Assembly (NCBI RefSeq): GCF_037392515.1
Contig: NC_090282.1
Coordinates: forward strand, 55,700,843 to 55,764,842
DNA length: 64,000 bases
Direction of reading: 5' to 3'
Source of the DNA: Haliotis asinina
Taxonomy: Eukaryota; Mollusca; Gastropoda; Lepetellida; Haliotidae
Shown: piece by piece, positions 54,998 to 64,000 of the stretch
Layout of the letters: every line of letters begins with the position of its first letter
Numbering within the stretch: position 1 is the first letter of the stretch
Program-made: the position numbers and the translations under genes
The notes under the pieces: generated by a model
Databases searched by the model: none
Seen by the model: only the letters and a program-made list of their open reading frames with translations
Told to the model about the DNA's origin: nothing

Positions 54998-55476
54998 GTT
55001 AAATGGATTTAACCAGTCAGACAACGGCTACTATTTATGGATCGGAGAGACTTTCAAAATATTCAGGTCACTTACACAGATCTCTCCACAAACAAAAATC
55101 AGCATATAACACAGTTATTTGACCTGCAGTATATACGCTTTGGGGTTTCTCTTGACATGGTTACCATTAGCTAATATTTCCGCAAGATAGCATCCTTGAA
55201 TATTGTCAAAACGGTGTTTACTCACCTTTGTCATGGTTGTACGTACGCCGTGTGCATCACCCGGAAGCGATCGTACGCTAAATAGCATTCGGAATCGTTC
55301 GGGTACGAACCTTTTCGAGATAAAAAGTTCATAAGGGATGTGCGAATGTGCACTTTGGTAAGCTGTGTTCTGATTGGTCAATCTCAAAGGTTACCTGACG
55401 CGACCTCCCATAATGTTTTGTTAGACTCAGTGGTGGAGTGTAACGATAAGTACCGAGGATAAGTTTACTTAGACTG
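54998..55476. mobile_element. Truncated copy of the CAGTCTAAG inverted-repeat element
   Basis: Reverse-oriented relative to the 27.3-kb copy and highly similar over most of its length (for example gcagtatatacgctttgggg, cataaaaagtt-type and tgcatcacccggaag segments). The right end finishes ...aagtttacttagactg at 55476. The left arm, about 130-160 bp including the terminal repeat, is absent; similarity stops near 54998. Confidence 0.85.
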
Positions 55477-56140
55477 CCATTCTCCTTTCATTATGAGGGG
55501 AGTGATTTTAATATGTGTCATTACCTGAAAGCATTTAACTATAGCATATATGAATCACTTTTATATTTCAGTGAGCTGCACAAATATATATCTAAAGGAA
55601 CTTATAAGTATATAAAAGATCGGGAGAATTAAATTTGAACAAATTGTCATTACCGAAACGCTCATTACGCTCAACAAAATCCACATTTCGTAAACGTGTG
55701 CTTTTGCAAGAAAGTAAATGTAAACCCTAAACTCTCCCTCACAAACAATTTACTCACCGATAAGAGTCTCCTCAGGGGTTTCCTACTGGAGGGTGAATAA
55801 ATACGGAAAGATGCAAGTCCGTAATTTTGTTATGTTGACAAACATAACAGAAGCTGCTATGAAGGAACATGGTGCACATCCAACAGAGAAGATTACACAT
55901 GACGTGTGACCTCAGATGATAAGATGATAATGCTTTCTAAAATACTACCATTTTATCTACAGTTCTAAATAATACGTTTTACTCAAGCTTATTGTAAGTT
56001 AATAGCGAAACGAGCCCACCCACTAACTCTCGATTAATATGAGCAGGTCATGTTATAACCAATTCATCGTGCATTTGAATGCTGATAAATATGGTCAGTG
56101 TCGTCAGTTCGATGTACCAGAAGAATGTTCAGGCGATTTA

Positions 56141-56309
56141 AGGGGTGGTGTGTATCCTATTGGTTAAAACGTTGGCTCGTTACGCCAAGGGCGTAGGTTC
56201 GATGCCCGACATGGATACAGTGTAAGAAACCCAGGTCTGGTGTACCCCGCCGAGATATCGCTGAAATATTGCTAAAAGCGGCGTAAAACTATCTATACTC
56301 ACCCACTCA
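56141..56309 (+). repeat. tRNA-derived SINE, best-preserved copy
   Basis: aggggtggtgtgtatcctat tggttaaaacg (box A region), ggttcgatgcc (box B, 56196-56206), then a body with gagatatcgctgaaatattg and tail gcggcgtaaaactatctata. Same layout as 29692-29842. Confidence 0.87.
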
Positions 56310-57239
56310 GACGATGAATTTCATAAGCTACCTACTTATAGTTAATTGTATGAGAAATTATTATGTGTATGAGAGGGAGACAGACATAAACAACAAACAG
56401 TATCAGAGAGCATTGAATATGTTAGAATTCTGGTCAGTAGTTGAAATGAGACTGGTTATACAAGATTGTAGCAGACCGGTATGGACATGCAGGTGGAGCA
56501 GACAAAGTGCCGGTAATACTTGTTGCGACATACCATTAGCTTCAATATAGTTACATTTGTATCTCGTACTTGAGACTATTGAATATAAACGGTTGCTTCA
56601 AGTGAACGTGCAGCATAATGTCATATGGACACGCCTCCTGTCTGCTATGTACACTACCAGATTCAATGAAGGTCAATAACATACATTCATCAAGGGTAAG
56701 ATAAACCGAACAGAAGCTCTGCTTTTAGCACAAGACAGGGAAGATAACTCCACGAGGCAGTCATACTTTACATATATCAGAGAGTACATGCAAACATCTG
56801 TTTGGTAAAATATGCAGTTTGCCTAGACTCTGTGACTATCATCTTCCGGAGCACCCGTGCACTTGTTAGACTGTCAATTTCATGAAATGTCGAATGCAAT
56901 ACATCATTCAGCTCAGCACAAGAGATAGTATTTGTTCTCGAATACCAGATCGTCCATTATTTCTTATGTTGGACACAGGTTGGCTCGTAAGCACCAAGTG
57001 AATTTATTGGCCATTATTCAAAGGATGAAAATGGCAAATTAACATCCGTACGATGTACGATGAATAATTGTTACTATGACAAAGATCAATTTCGGGTAGT
57101 TTTCATGTGACTGAACAAACGACCATCGGTCTCCAAGATACTGACACGTCTCCCAGTACGTTGTAAGGTATACACATTAGTTAGATAAGTCAAAAAGATA
57201 GTAAAATATGACTTGGTGATTACTGAGCAAGATATCCCA

Positions 57240-57615
57240 AGCTTTACGACAGATGTGCTGCTGTCACGTAGGTATCTGACACCGTTACCATGTCACGACG
57301 ATAGTATCTGACACTGCTACCTAGTCACACTGTTACCTTGTCACAGCATTAGTATCGGTCACTGTTACATTGTCACACCGTTAGTATCTGATGAGGTTTC
57401 CTTGGCACACCATTCTGATGCTTTTACTTCGGCACACCGTCAATATGTGATGCTTTTACTTCGGCACACCGTCAATATCTGATGCTTTTACTTCGGCACA
57501 CCGTCAATATGTGATGCTATTACCTTGGCACACCATCAAAATATGATGCTGTTATCTTGCCACGCTGTCAATATCTGATAGTATTACCTTGGCACACCGT
57601 CAATATCCGACGCTG
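57240..57615. repeat. 32-bp tandem repeat array, degenerate at the edges
   Basis: Core units tgatgcttttacttcggcac + accgtcaatatg recur exactly 32 bp apart (57448, 57480, 57512). Diverged copies (ccttgtcacaccgttagtat...) spread on both sides, about 11 in all. Non-coding. Confidence 0.88.
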
Positions 57616-57659
57616 TTTGGATGTGTTGTGACACGACACTGTTGACATATAAGTGTATC

Positions 57660-57750
57660 AGTATTCTTTATCAGGAGATACCGGAAGGTGGGGGATCGAA
57701 CCCAGGTCTTTGCGAAAGCTTTAACCCTCGTCCCCGTTATTGACATATCG
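57660..57750 (-). repeat. tRNA-like SINE head, reverse
   Basis: The minus strand reads gagggttaaagctttcgcaa then agacctgggttcgatccccc, i.e. box A-like and a perfect box B. It lacks a cloverleaf-consistent end and CCA context, so a SINE head is more likely than a tRNA gene. It directly abuts the 32-bp array. Confidence 0.55.
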
Positions 57751-58756
57751 CCAGTTAATACATCACAGGGCGGGTTTGTTCGCACAATACAAGTACTTTC
57801 ATATTATCATGTTATTTAATTTTCTGTAAACGTCTGTTTGTGTTATAAATTGGATTAGTTAAGGATATTATTTATATCATTTGTGTGCTTTCTCGCTGCA
57901 TGCGGGTGTATTGAAGGTCACAGTTAGAACTCGAAAAGTTAGTGAGGCGAGAACAAGACTTGACATAGTGTGGGTGCTTCAAGCAATATTCTTCCTGATA
58001 TTCATTGACCAAATACACTTAATTCACATCCCTGCATACAAAAGATAATTGTTTACCTGTCTCGGAGTGTTATTCAAAACATGTGGTATCGGGTCACTTC
58101 TGAAACATACCTCGGCACGTGGAAGTCAGCAAGTATTCCGCAAAAAGTGGCTGCTGTTTGTAGCGCTGTATCGGCATACATCTGTCGACTATTTTCATCA
58201 TTATCATTGTCATCCTAATATTTTCGCATGATTTCCCCCCAAAAATGTTCAAAGGCTAATCGAGGGCCATTCCCTTGCCGTTGTTGAATATGTACACATA
58301 TGATTTAGCTAATATTTATGGTTGCAACTGCAATAGTTGTGCAATTTAAAACTGTGTGATTGATTACATGTTGATTATGTGTCTGTTGGTAAAGTGATCA
58401 CTTAATGGCTGTTTCCAAATTCTATCTTCCATGGCAGCAGTTATGTATGCATGTATGTAGGCATGTGCGTTCCTGCGTGTGTGCGTATGTGTGTGTGCAT
58501 GTGCTTGTGTACCTCTTAACATATTAGCACTACGTAGTTATCAATACATCCTTTCATATGTAATTTTACCCATTTTTCAAAACTGTGCATATTTGGCTAA
58601 CACTCTTGTTTCTTGGACCCTAATGGTCACGATGGGATTGCAATGTGTCATTAAACATTCATTACATAATGTATCAGTAAATCAATTGTACTAAACTGCT
58701 GTGTCAACAGACTGTTAGGTTCAGGGGGTATAATTAGCACGTCATTTGATACAATC

Positions 58757-58913
58757 ATGGCTGCCAGCGCGTTGTTTGACCAAAAAGGACAGTGTGACAG
58801 GCCGTGTCTTCAGACAGCTAAACCAGCATCTCACATCCTGGAGCGATGAAGACGTTCGGAAACGATGGTTTAAGGATCTCAAATATACGTTGTACCCGGT
58901 GGCATCCATTTGA
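58757..58913 (+). pseudogene. Short coding relic with one frame change, unrecognised
   Basis: ATGGCTGCC at 58757 starts MAASALFDQK. The frame then has to change by one near the caaaaaggac run, after which it reads DSVTGRVFRQLNQHLTSWSD and EDVRKRWFKDLKYTLYPVAS before TGA at 58911-58913. The run of charged and aromatic residues looks like real protein, and the A run is a likely indel site. Neither splice sites nor a family are evident. Confidence 0.35.
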
Positions 58914-59879
58914 CAGACAGAGGATTGAAAGACACTGAACAGGAAGGTTAATTAGGGTAAAACCTTGGTGTATTATGGAACAGTCTACTGTCTTGTGAGT
59001 AGAGTAGGATGAGCCTGAAGCAAGTTCGTTACTGAGAAGTAACTTCTTCTCTTCTCAAAATAGATTTTACTATCAATTACTATCAAATATAAAAACAGGT
59101 TTGCCACTCAGAGCTTTGATTGTCTTTTTGACTGAAACATATTTTATTCATTCAAAAATGAGTTTGGACTCAAGTTTTCCAACCTACAAAATCTCTTTCC
59201 CATACAAAGAATTAAGGAAAAACATTCTCAGATCCATAACCAGATTGTTCAACATGATGCGGCATTTTTTCATATTTATTCAAAATAAATCACACAAAAG
59301 TGTCCTCATCATATATCTTATTCTTGTGTGAAAAACATTTAACTTCCTTATTCCATATGAATAATATTTAGGTTCACTATTTTCTTTCACGTAGATATAA
59401 GATTTAAGTAATGCATCTGCAGTTTCTAACAACTAAGGAAATATTATTCCACACTTACCTGTTGGTTGAATAAACGATGATGTTGAGTCATGTACGTGGT
59501 TGGCTAAAAATATTTTAGTTTAGTTTAGTTTCTAAACTCAGCTTGTGTAGTTGCCTACCTACAGGTAGGAGTAAATCCTGAGGAAAAACTGGTGTTGTTT
59601 GTTTAGTGACCAATCATTTTAGAAGTCCTTTTTACGAGAAGATTAAACCCAAATCAACTGTTTTTATATTACAGCAATATCTTTCAAAGTTAAAAAAATA
59701 GCTTCAGTTTCTTTTCTTGTGTTATTATTTGGACAATTCCACTGTAATGTGTAGATAACAGGAAGTAGTTTATCTGTTCTAAGGCGTCTATGAACTGCCT
59801 GTCTGCGTAAATGGAGGACACCTTAAAAAATGTTTCGTTGTTGTTTGACGACACACTCTGCACAGTTGCAGCTACAGGA

Positions 59880-60030
59880 CGGCGGTCGGTGTGCAGGCGG
59901 ATCAGACAATATAGTGGATGGCATCATTAGCAACCTAACCATGATGACATGTGTCAACCAAGCCTGACCTCCTGATCCAATATGTCGCCTCTTAAGAGAA
60001 GAATGCGGGGCTAAAAGCCAGGATTAAGCT
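59880..60030 (+). repeat. Abalone interspersed repeat, diverged fragment
   Basis: ggcggtcggtgtgcaggcgg ... gatgacatgtgtcaaccaag ... tgtcgcctcttaagagaaga. Shared order with the full copies but many changes. Confidence 0.65.
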
Positions 60031-60339
60031 GGAATGACTTGGACCTGTGTATATGCTCAACCCTGTGTGTAGCTCATCCTTATGCCCAACTAATTGCTGC
60101 TGATGTCTCTTTAATGTTCGTCTCTTTCCTGTGCCAACAAGCACAACAAGGCACCTGTCTCTTTTCTTGGGTAAGTGTACATGTACTGCATAGCAGCTAG
60201 GTACTGAGACATGGTTCTCAACCAGTTCGTAGCATTTTGGTGTTGTCGATATATATTTTCCTGTTCCGAGGTTCAGGTGGCAACAGAAAAGAAAAAGAAA
60301 AGAAAGGAAACCATGCAAATACATTCTTAAGAAAAGTAG

Positions 60340-60593
60340 GAGTGAGTGAGTTTAGTTTTACCCCGCATTCAGCAATACGGCGTATTCAAGCTATACGGCG
60401 GCTGTCTGTAAATAATCGAGTATGAACCAGACATTCCTGTGATCAAAAACATGAGCATCGATCTGCGCAACTGGGAACCGATGACATGTGCCAACCAAGT
60501 CAGCGAGCCTGACCACCCGATCCCGTTAGTCGCCTTTTATGGCAAGCATGGGTTGCTGAAGGCCTATTCTACCTTTGGACTTCATGGGTCCAG
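60340..60593 (+). repeat. Abalone interspersed repeat copy, near full length
   Basis: gagtgagtgagtttagtttt ... aacatgagcatcgatctgcg ... ggcctattctacctttggac. A second 5' fragment of the family follows at 60632-60686. Confidence 0.85.
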
Positions 60594-60631
60594 AACAGTA
60601 GGGGAACCTGTAGTTCCAGTTTAGATAGTTT

Positions 60632-60686
60632 TAGTGAGTGTAGTTTTACGCCGCATCAGCACTATTCCAGCTATATGGCGGTTCAG
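60632..60686 (+). repeat. Abalone interspersed repeat, 5' fragment
   Basis: gtgagtgtagttttacgccg ... ccagctatatggcggttcag only; the rest of the element is missing. Confidence 0.75.
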
Positions 60687-61250
60687 GTTAGATAGGAAGT
60701 ATACACAAATACAGACATCTTATGAACGCATCGCCCTTTCTCTCTATAACCACCCCTAAACACACCACAGAGTATACATGTGCACAACGCAGTAGCCCCA
60801 AAATGTGTTTATTTTGACAATCATCACACAGTTATTGGGGTTTGTTTGGTGGGTTTTGTTTGTTTGTTTGTTTGATTGTTTGCGTTGGTTTGAAAATGAA
60901 AATCATACAGATGCATGTTTCACGTTATACAAGAGCGATTACTGCGCAAACAGATATGGTTATAAGAAGTGTCAGTGGTGATCTCACTCTCAAAACAGTC
61001 ATTATTATTTTATCAGCATTGAATGACTCCGATATATCTCCCATTTTTTTCCTTTGTAAATTTAAAATGAAATTCCCCTACTCTTTTGAAGATTACATCT
61101 ATGGGAAGTAGCGATTTTTATGACAGGTTCTATATGCACTATATGACACTTTAAGAATTTGTTTCAGAATATTCGTTCATCTATGTGCATGTGAGTCTTT
61201 TGGACAAGCCGGGATCACAGCTCATATGTTCTTTTTTGTCTGGTCGAGTC

Positions 61251-61558
61251 CGGATCTCCGGTCAACTAAACTGTCTGTGTGAACAAGCCTGGACCTGCGC
61301 TCACCTAAACTGTCTGTGTAGACGGATCCAGATCTCCGCTCACCTAAACTGTCTGTGTAGACGGATCCAGATCTCCGCTCACCTAAACTGTCTGTGTAGA
61401 CGGATCCAGATCTCCCCTCACCTAAACTGTCTGTGTAGACGGATCCAGATCTCCGCTCACCTAAACTGTCTGTGTAGACGGATCCAGATCTCCCCTCACC
61501 TAAACTGTCTGTGTAGACGGATCCAGATCTCCCCTCACCTAAACTGTCTACGTAGTCC
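61251..61558. repeat. 39-bp minisatellite, about 7-8 copies
   Basis: Unit gtctgtgtagacggatccag + atctccgctcacctaaact. The central copies are near identical, with a c/g change (cccctc versus cgctc). The 39-bp period gives 13-residue repeats on both strands (CRRIQISAHLNCL; GSVYTDSLGERRS). The plus frame (61185-61853) continues into a hydrophobic stretch, LFCIVLLTILLFISLLVLVS, but nothing else supports a gene. Confidence 0.93.
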
Positions 61559-62653
61559 GGATCTTCGCTCCCCAACAGTTTCCCTGCGAGCAGTCACCGC
61601 TAACTTGTTCTGTATTGTGTTACTGACAATTCTGTTATTCATTTCTTTACTTGTACTGGTCAGCATCCCTTACCGAATGGCACATTTAGTAAATGAACTA
61701 TATTCATTGCCTGTAATAAATTCTAGTCATCCTCTCGATATCACACATGTATACATTGTTACTGTACACTCTGTACACGTCAACTCTTTTGAGGACAAAA
61801 GCTCCACCAGTTTAAGTGACGCCAGTGGAAACTGGTTCAATGGATGTCTTTGAAACTTTGTGAATTCTATCATGTGGTTCCCAACACCTTTCCATTTACC
61901 AATAATTACAGTTGTTCTGCTCAAACACTTCGTCCAGACGTTTTTTCCTCCATAGACTGAGTGAACTACTGTAAACGTAGGCTCTTTGACACATTCACCA
62001 ACATACCTGGGCCATTCAGGAATTGTCTCAGCATATGATTTTCATGACATTAAGGACTGTATAACGGCATAAAAGCATCAAATAATGTATGCTAATCTCA
62101 GTTTCAGATACATGCCCTGAAGAGAATAGCACACTGTCAGCATTTCAGTGGTTGTTAGATTGGCAATCTCGAAGTTTGTGAAGTTGTTGGCATCCAGCGG
62201 ACTCCGCGGACACGAGTTCACACGAGATAGCAACAATGGCAAATTATAGATAGCGAGCACTGACTACCTAATACTTACCCTTACTCTTTCAGTTCACTAC
62301 GCCAAGTGACGTCGTCGTACACAAACCATTGTCTCAAATGTGAAATTACTTCAAGAAGGTCATGCTGTGACCATTACATTTGATTAGGCTTTATTATCTC
62401 AGACTGGAAAATATTTCATATGATTGATATATCCAGTTTCATCAATGACGGAAGGTTGAGCGGAGACATGCTCAGGATAACAATACCTTTGTTCTTCAAT
62501 ACTGGCTCACACAATCATTACAGACCATGTAACACACACACTGCTATTATTTCAGCTAAATTCTATGGTTAATGGATCAGGAATCTGTAAGAGCGTGTAA
62601 GCTTATTGGATATATTGTACTGAAAAGCATATCAGAACCACGTTTTCGATATA

Positions 62654-63990
62654 TACTACCGACAGAAAATAACGGAACCAAGAAATTGAATGTAGATGAC
62701 TTTGACTGTGACAGGGTCCGTTACCGTGGCGTATCTCCCAAACGCAACATCCAATGACAATGGAATTTCGCGTAATGCATGCCCAGCACGTGCTACACGT
62801 GCATACAGAAGTTAACTCCTGTAAATGTACTGGAGAAGTCGCAATCACTAATGCAATAGAGATTGACACTTACTGACAGAAATGCCTCCGAGGCAGTATC
62901 TCGTTGAAGCAACAAAATGGAGAATTGTGGGGATGATAGAGGGGGGGACATCATTATGTGAAGTTGCCCGGCAGATGGGTAAATCAAAAAGTGTAATTTC
63001 ACGCCTGTGGGATAAGTACCGTCAAACGGGTGGGGTTACAACGAGACATGGGCGTGGTAGACCAAAATCAACGACACCACGACAGGATCGTCTCATTACG
63101 TTAATTGCTCTACGCGATAGGTTTACGTCGGCCCCTGCCATCAATAGAGAATTCAGCACACTCACTGGAAGACGCATTTCAACCTCAACCTTTAAAAACC
63201 GACTCTATCAAGCTCGTCTGAAAGCAAGACGGCCTTTTAAGGGTGTCACCCTTTCAGCTCACCATAAGCGCCAAAGATTGGCATGGGCTAGGCAGCATCA
63301 GGGACTGGGCTATGCGCCACTGGCCTTACACCATGTTCTCTGATGAGTCAAGGTTTTGCCTACGATTCACAGATGGCAGAAAACGTTGTTGGCGTCGGAG
63401 GGGGGAGCGATATGCCAGAGCAGCAATTCTTGACCATGATCGATATGGAGGTGGTAGTGTCATGGTTTGGGGTGGGATTACACATGACAGACGATCAGAT
63501 TTGGTCATCATTAACGGAGCCATGACTGGTCAGCGATACGTTGACCAAATATTGCGTCCTCTTGTGGCTCCATTGGCTAGAGCAATCGGCCGAAATTTTG
63601 TATTCCAAGATGATAATGCCAGACCACATCGGGCCCGAATTGTCTCCGCTTATCTCCGACAAGAAGGTATCCAGACATTGGACGACTGGCCCTCTAAGTC
63701 CCCAGACCTGTCCCCAATTGAACATCTCCGGGACGTTCTTGGTCGAAGGGTGTACGCAGGGACCCAGGACCCGCCAACCTGACCCAGCTTGGTGCAGCTC
63801 TCCAAGAGGAATGGCGGGCAACACCACGGGCAACCATCCGGAAATTGATTAACAGCATGCCATCAAGGTGCCGTGAATGTGTTGCCCAACCAGATATTGA
63901 ACTTGACGCCTAAAATTGATTTAGTGGATATTTAAAGCAGTTTCAAATTCGCTATTATTTCATTAGTTCCCTTATTTCTTGTCGGTAGTA
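62654..63990 (+). mobile_element. Tc1/mariner-superfamily DNA transposon, full length
   Basis: Terminal inverted repeats start TACTACCGACA at 62654 and, reading inwards on the minus strand, at 63990. They stay similar for about 30 bases (gaaataa.ggaac). A TA dinucleotide lies immediately outside each end (62652-62653 and 63991-63992), the expected target duplication. At about 1.34 kb with one transposase-derived frame, it has the size and layout of a complete Tc1-type element. Confidence 0.9.
62882..63913 (+). pseudogene. Tc1-type transposase, broken by two frameshifts
   Basis: Begins MPPRQYLVEATKWRIVGMIE with a paired-like helix-turn-helix (EVARQMGKSKSVISRLWDKY) and a GRGRPK basic motif. 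The catalytic part follows: FSDESRF (first Asp), VMVWGGI, FVFQDDNARPHRA (second Asp) and SPDLSPIEHL (Glu). Counting DDN to PIE gives 35 intervening residues, one more than classic Tc1 (an extra Asp in LDDWPS). The reading frame shifts near 63300 and again near 63760. The C-terminus continues in a third frame (NLTQLGAALQEEW ... CVAQPDIELDA, TAA at 63911-63913). HLRDVLGRRV has Arg where Trp is usual. It cannot make a full protein as read, but damage is light, so the insertion is fairly recent. Confidence 0.92.
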
Positions 63991-64000
63991 TATTTCAATT

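Larger units (their letters stand above)
53000..62650. other. Mostly intergenic or upstream intron: repeats only
   Basis: Besides the SINEs, the truncated inverted-repeat element, the 32-bp and 39-bp arrays and the two weak coding candidates, only short frames are present. The first exon(s) of the DUF4239-like gene should lie somewhere here but could not be picked out. Confidence 0.5.

Noticed and set aside
57240..57615. CRISPR-like regular 32-bp periodicity
   Set aside because: Whole unit repeats with no unique spacers, in a eukaryotic context; a tandem repeat.

Overview
The window looks like nuclear DNA from a gastropod mollusc, most likely an abalone (Haliotis). Genes are split by GT-AG introns, the sequence is AT-leaning and mostly non-coding, and two interspersed repeat families typical of abalone DNA recur throughout. 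One has a consensus close to 'gtttagttttacgccgcact ... gggaccttcacgggt' (best copies near 28.2, 34.4, 51.6 and 60.3 kb). The other is a tRNA-derived SINE with a box B 'gggttcgattcc' and a tail 'gcggcgtaaaactaaa...cactcac' (29.7 and 56.1 kb). Nothing prokaryotic, viral or CRISPR-like was seen.

Two protein-coding genes are well supported, both on the minus strand. (1) 23.7-28.9 kb is a complete, apparently intact ribosomal protein eS17 (RPS17) gene. It has five coding exons whose phases all agree, a 135-residue product, a 5'TOP-like pyrimidine tract at the start and an AATAAA just after the stop codon. Intron 1 (about 2.3 kb) holds a SINE, a 624-bp inverted-repeat transposon and a full abalone repeat. 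(2) 39.9-46.4 kb, very probably extending to 52.9 kb, is a multi-pass membrane protein gene. Its C-terminal half resembles the bestrophin-like DUF4239 family. A single large exon encodes a Glu/Pro/Thr/Ser repeat stalk (12-residue unit, 36-bp minisatellite) that runs straight into a transmembrane helix. Four exons further upstream add an N-terminal segment, another transmembrane helix and a cysteine-containing ectodomain. One exon junction (47473 to 46438) does not match in phase, so an exon or boundary is missing there.

Mobile DNA: a near-complete Tc1/mariner element with 'TACTACCGACA' terminal repeats and a twice-frameshifted transposase ends the window (62.65-63.99 kb). Two older Tc1-type relics lie at 35.6-36.3 and 48.4-48.7 kb. 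A non-autonomous family starting 'CAGTCTAAGTAAACTT' has three copies (18.9, 27.3 and 55.0 kb), two of them flanked by 10-bp target duplications. A 65-bp near-perfect palindrome at 20.57 kb is flanked by an exact 9-bp duplication.

Tandem repeats are prominent: 33 copies of a 33-bp unit (13.0-14.1 kb), a 64-bp unit (9.0 kb), a 27-bp unit inside an intron of the DUF4239-like gene (40.35-40.83 kb), a 32-bp unit (57.3-57.6 kb), a 39-bp unit (61.25-61.56 kb) and several microsatellites. Several have unit lengths divisible by three and so open long reading frames on both strands. Apart from the stalk exon I treat these as artefacts. Weaker candidate exons are at 30.2-30.5 (minus), 32.54-32.75 (plus), 34.07-34.26 (plus), 53.78-54.0 (minus) and 58.76-58.91 kb (plus). 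Most of the remaining sequence shows nothing I can support as genic.
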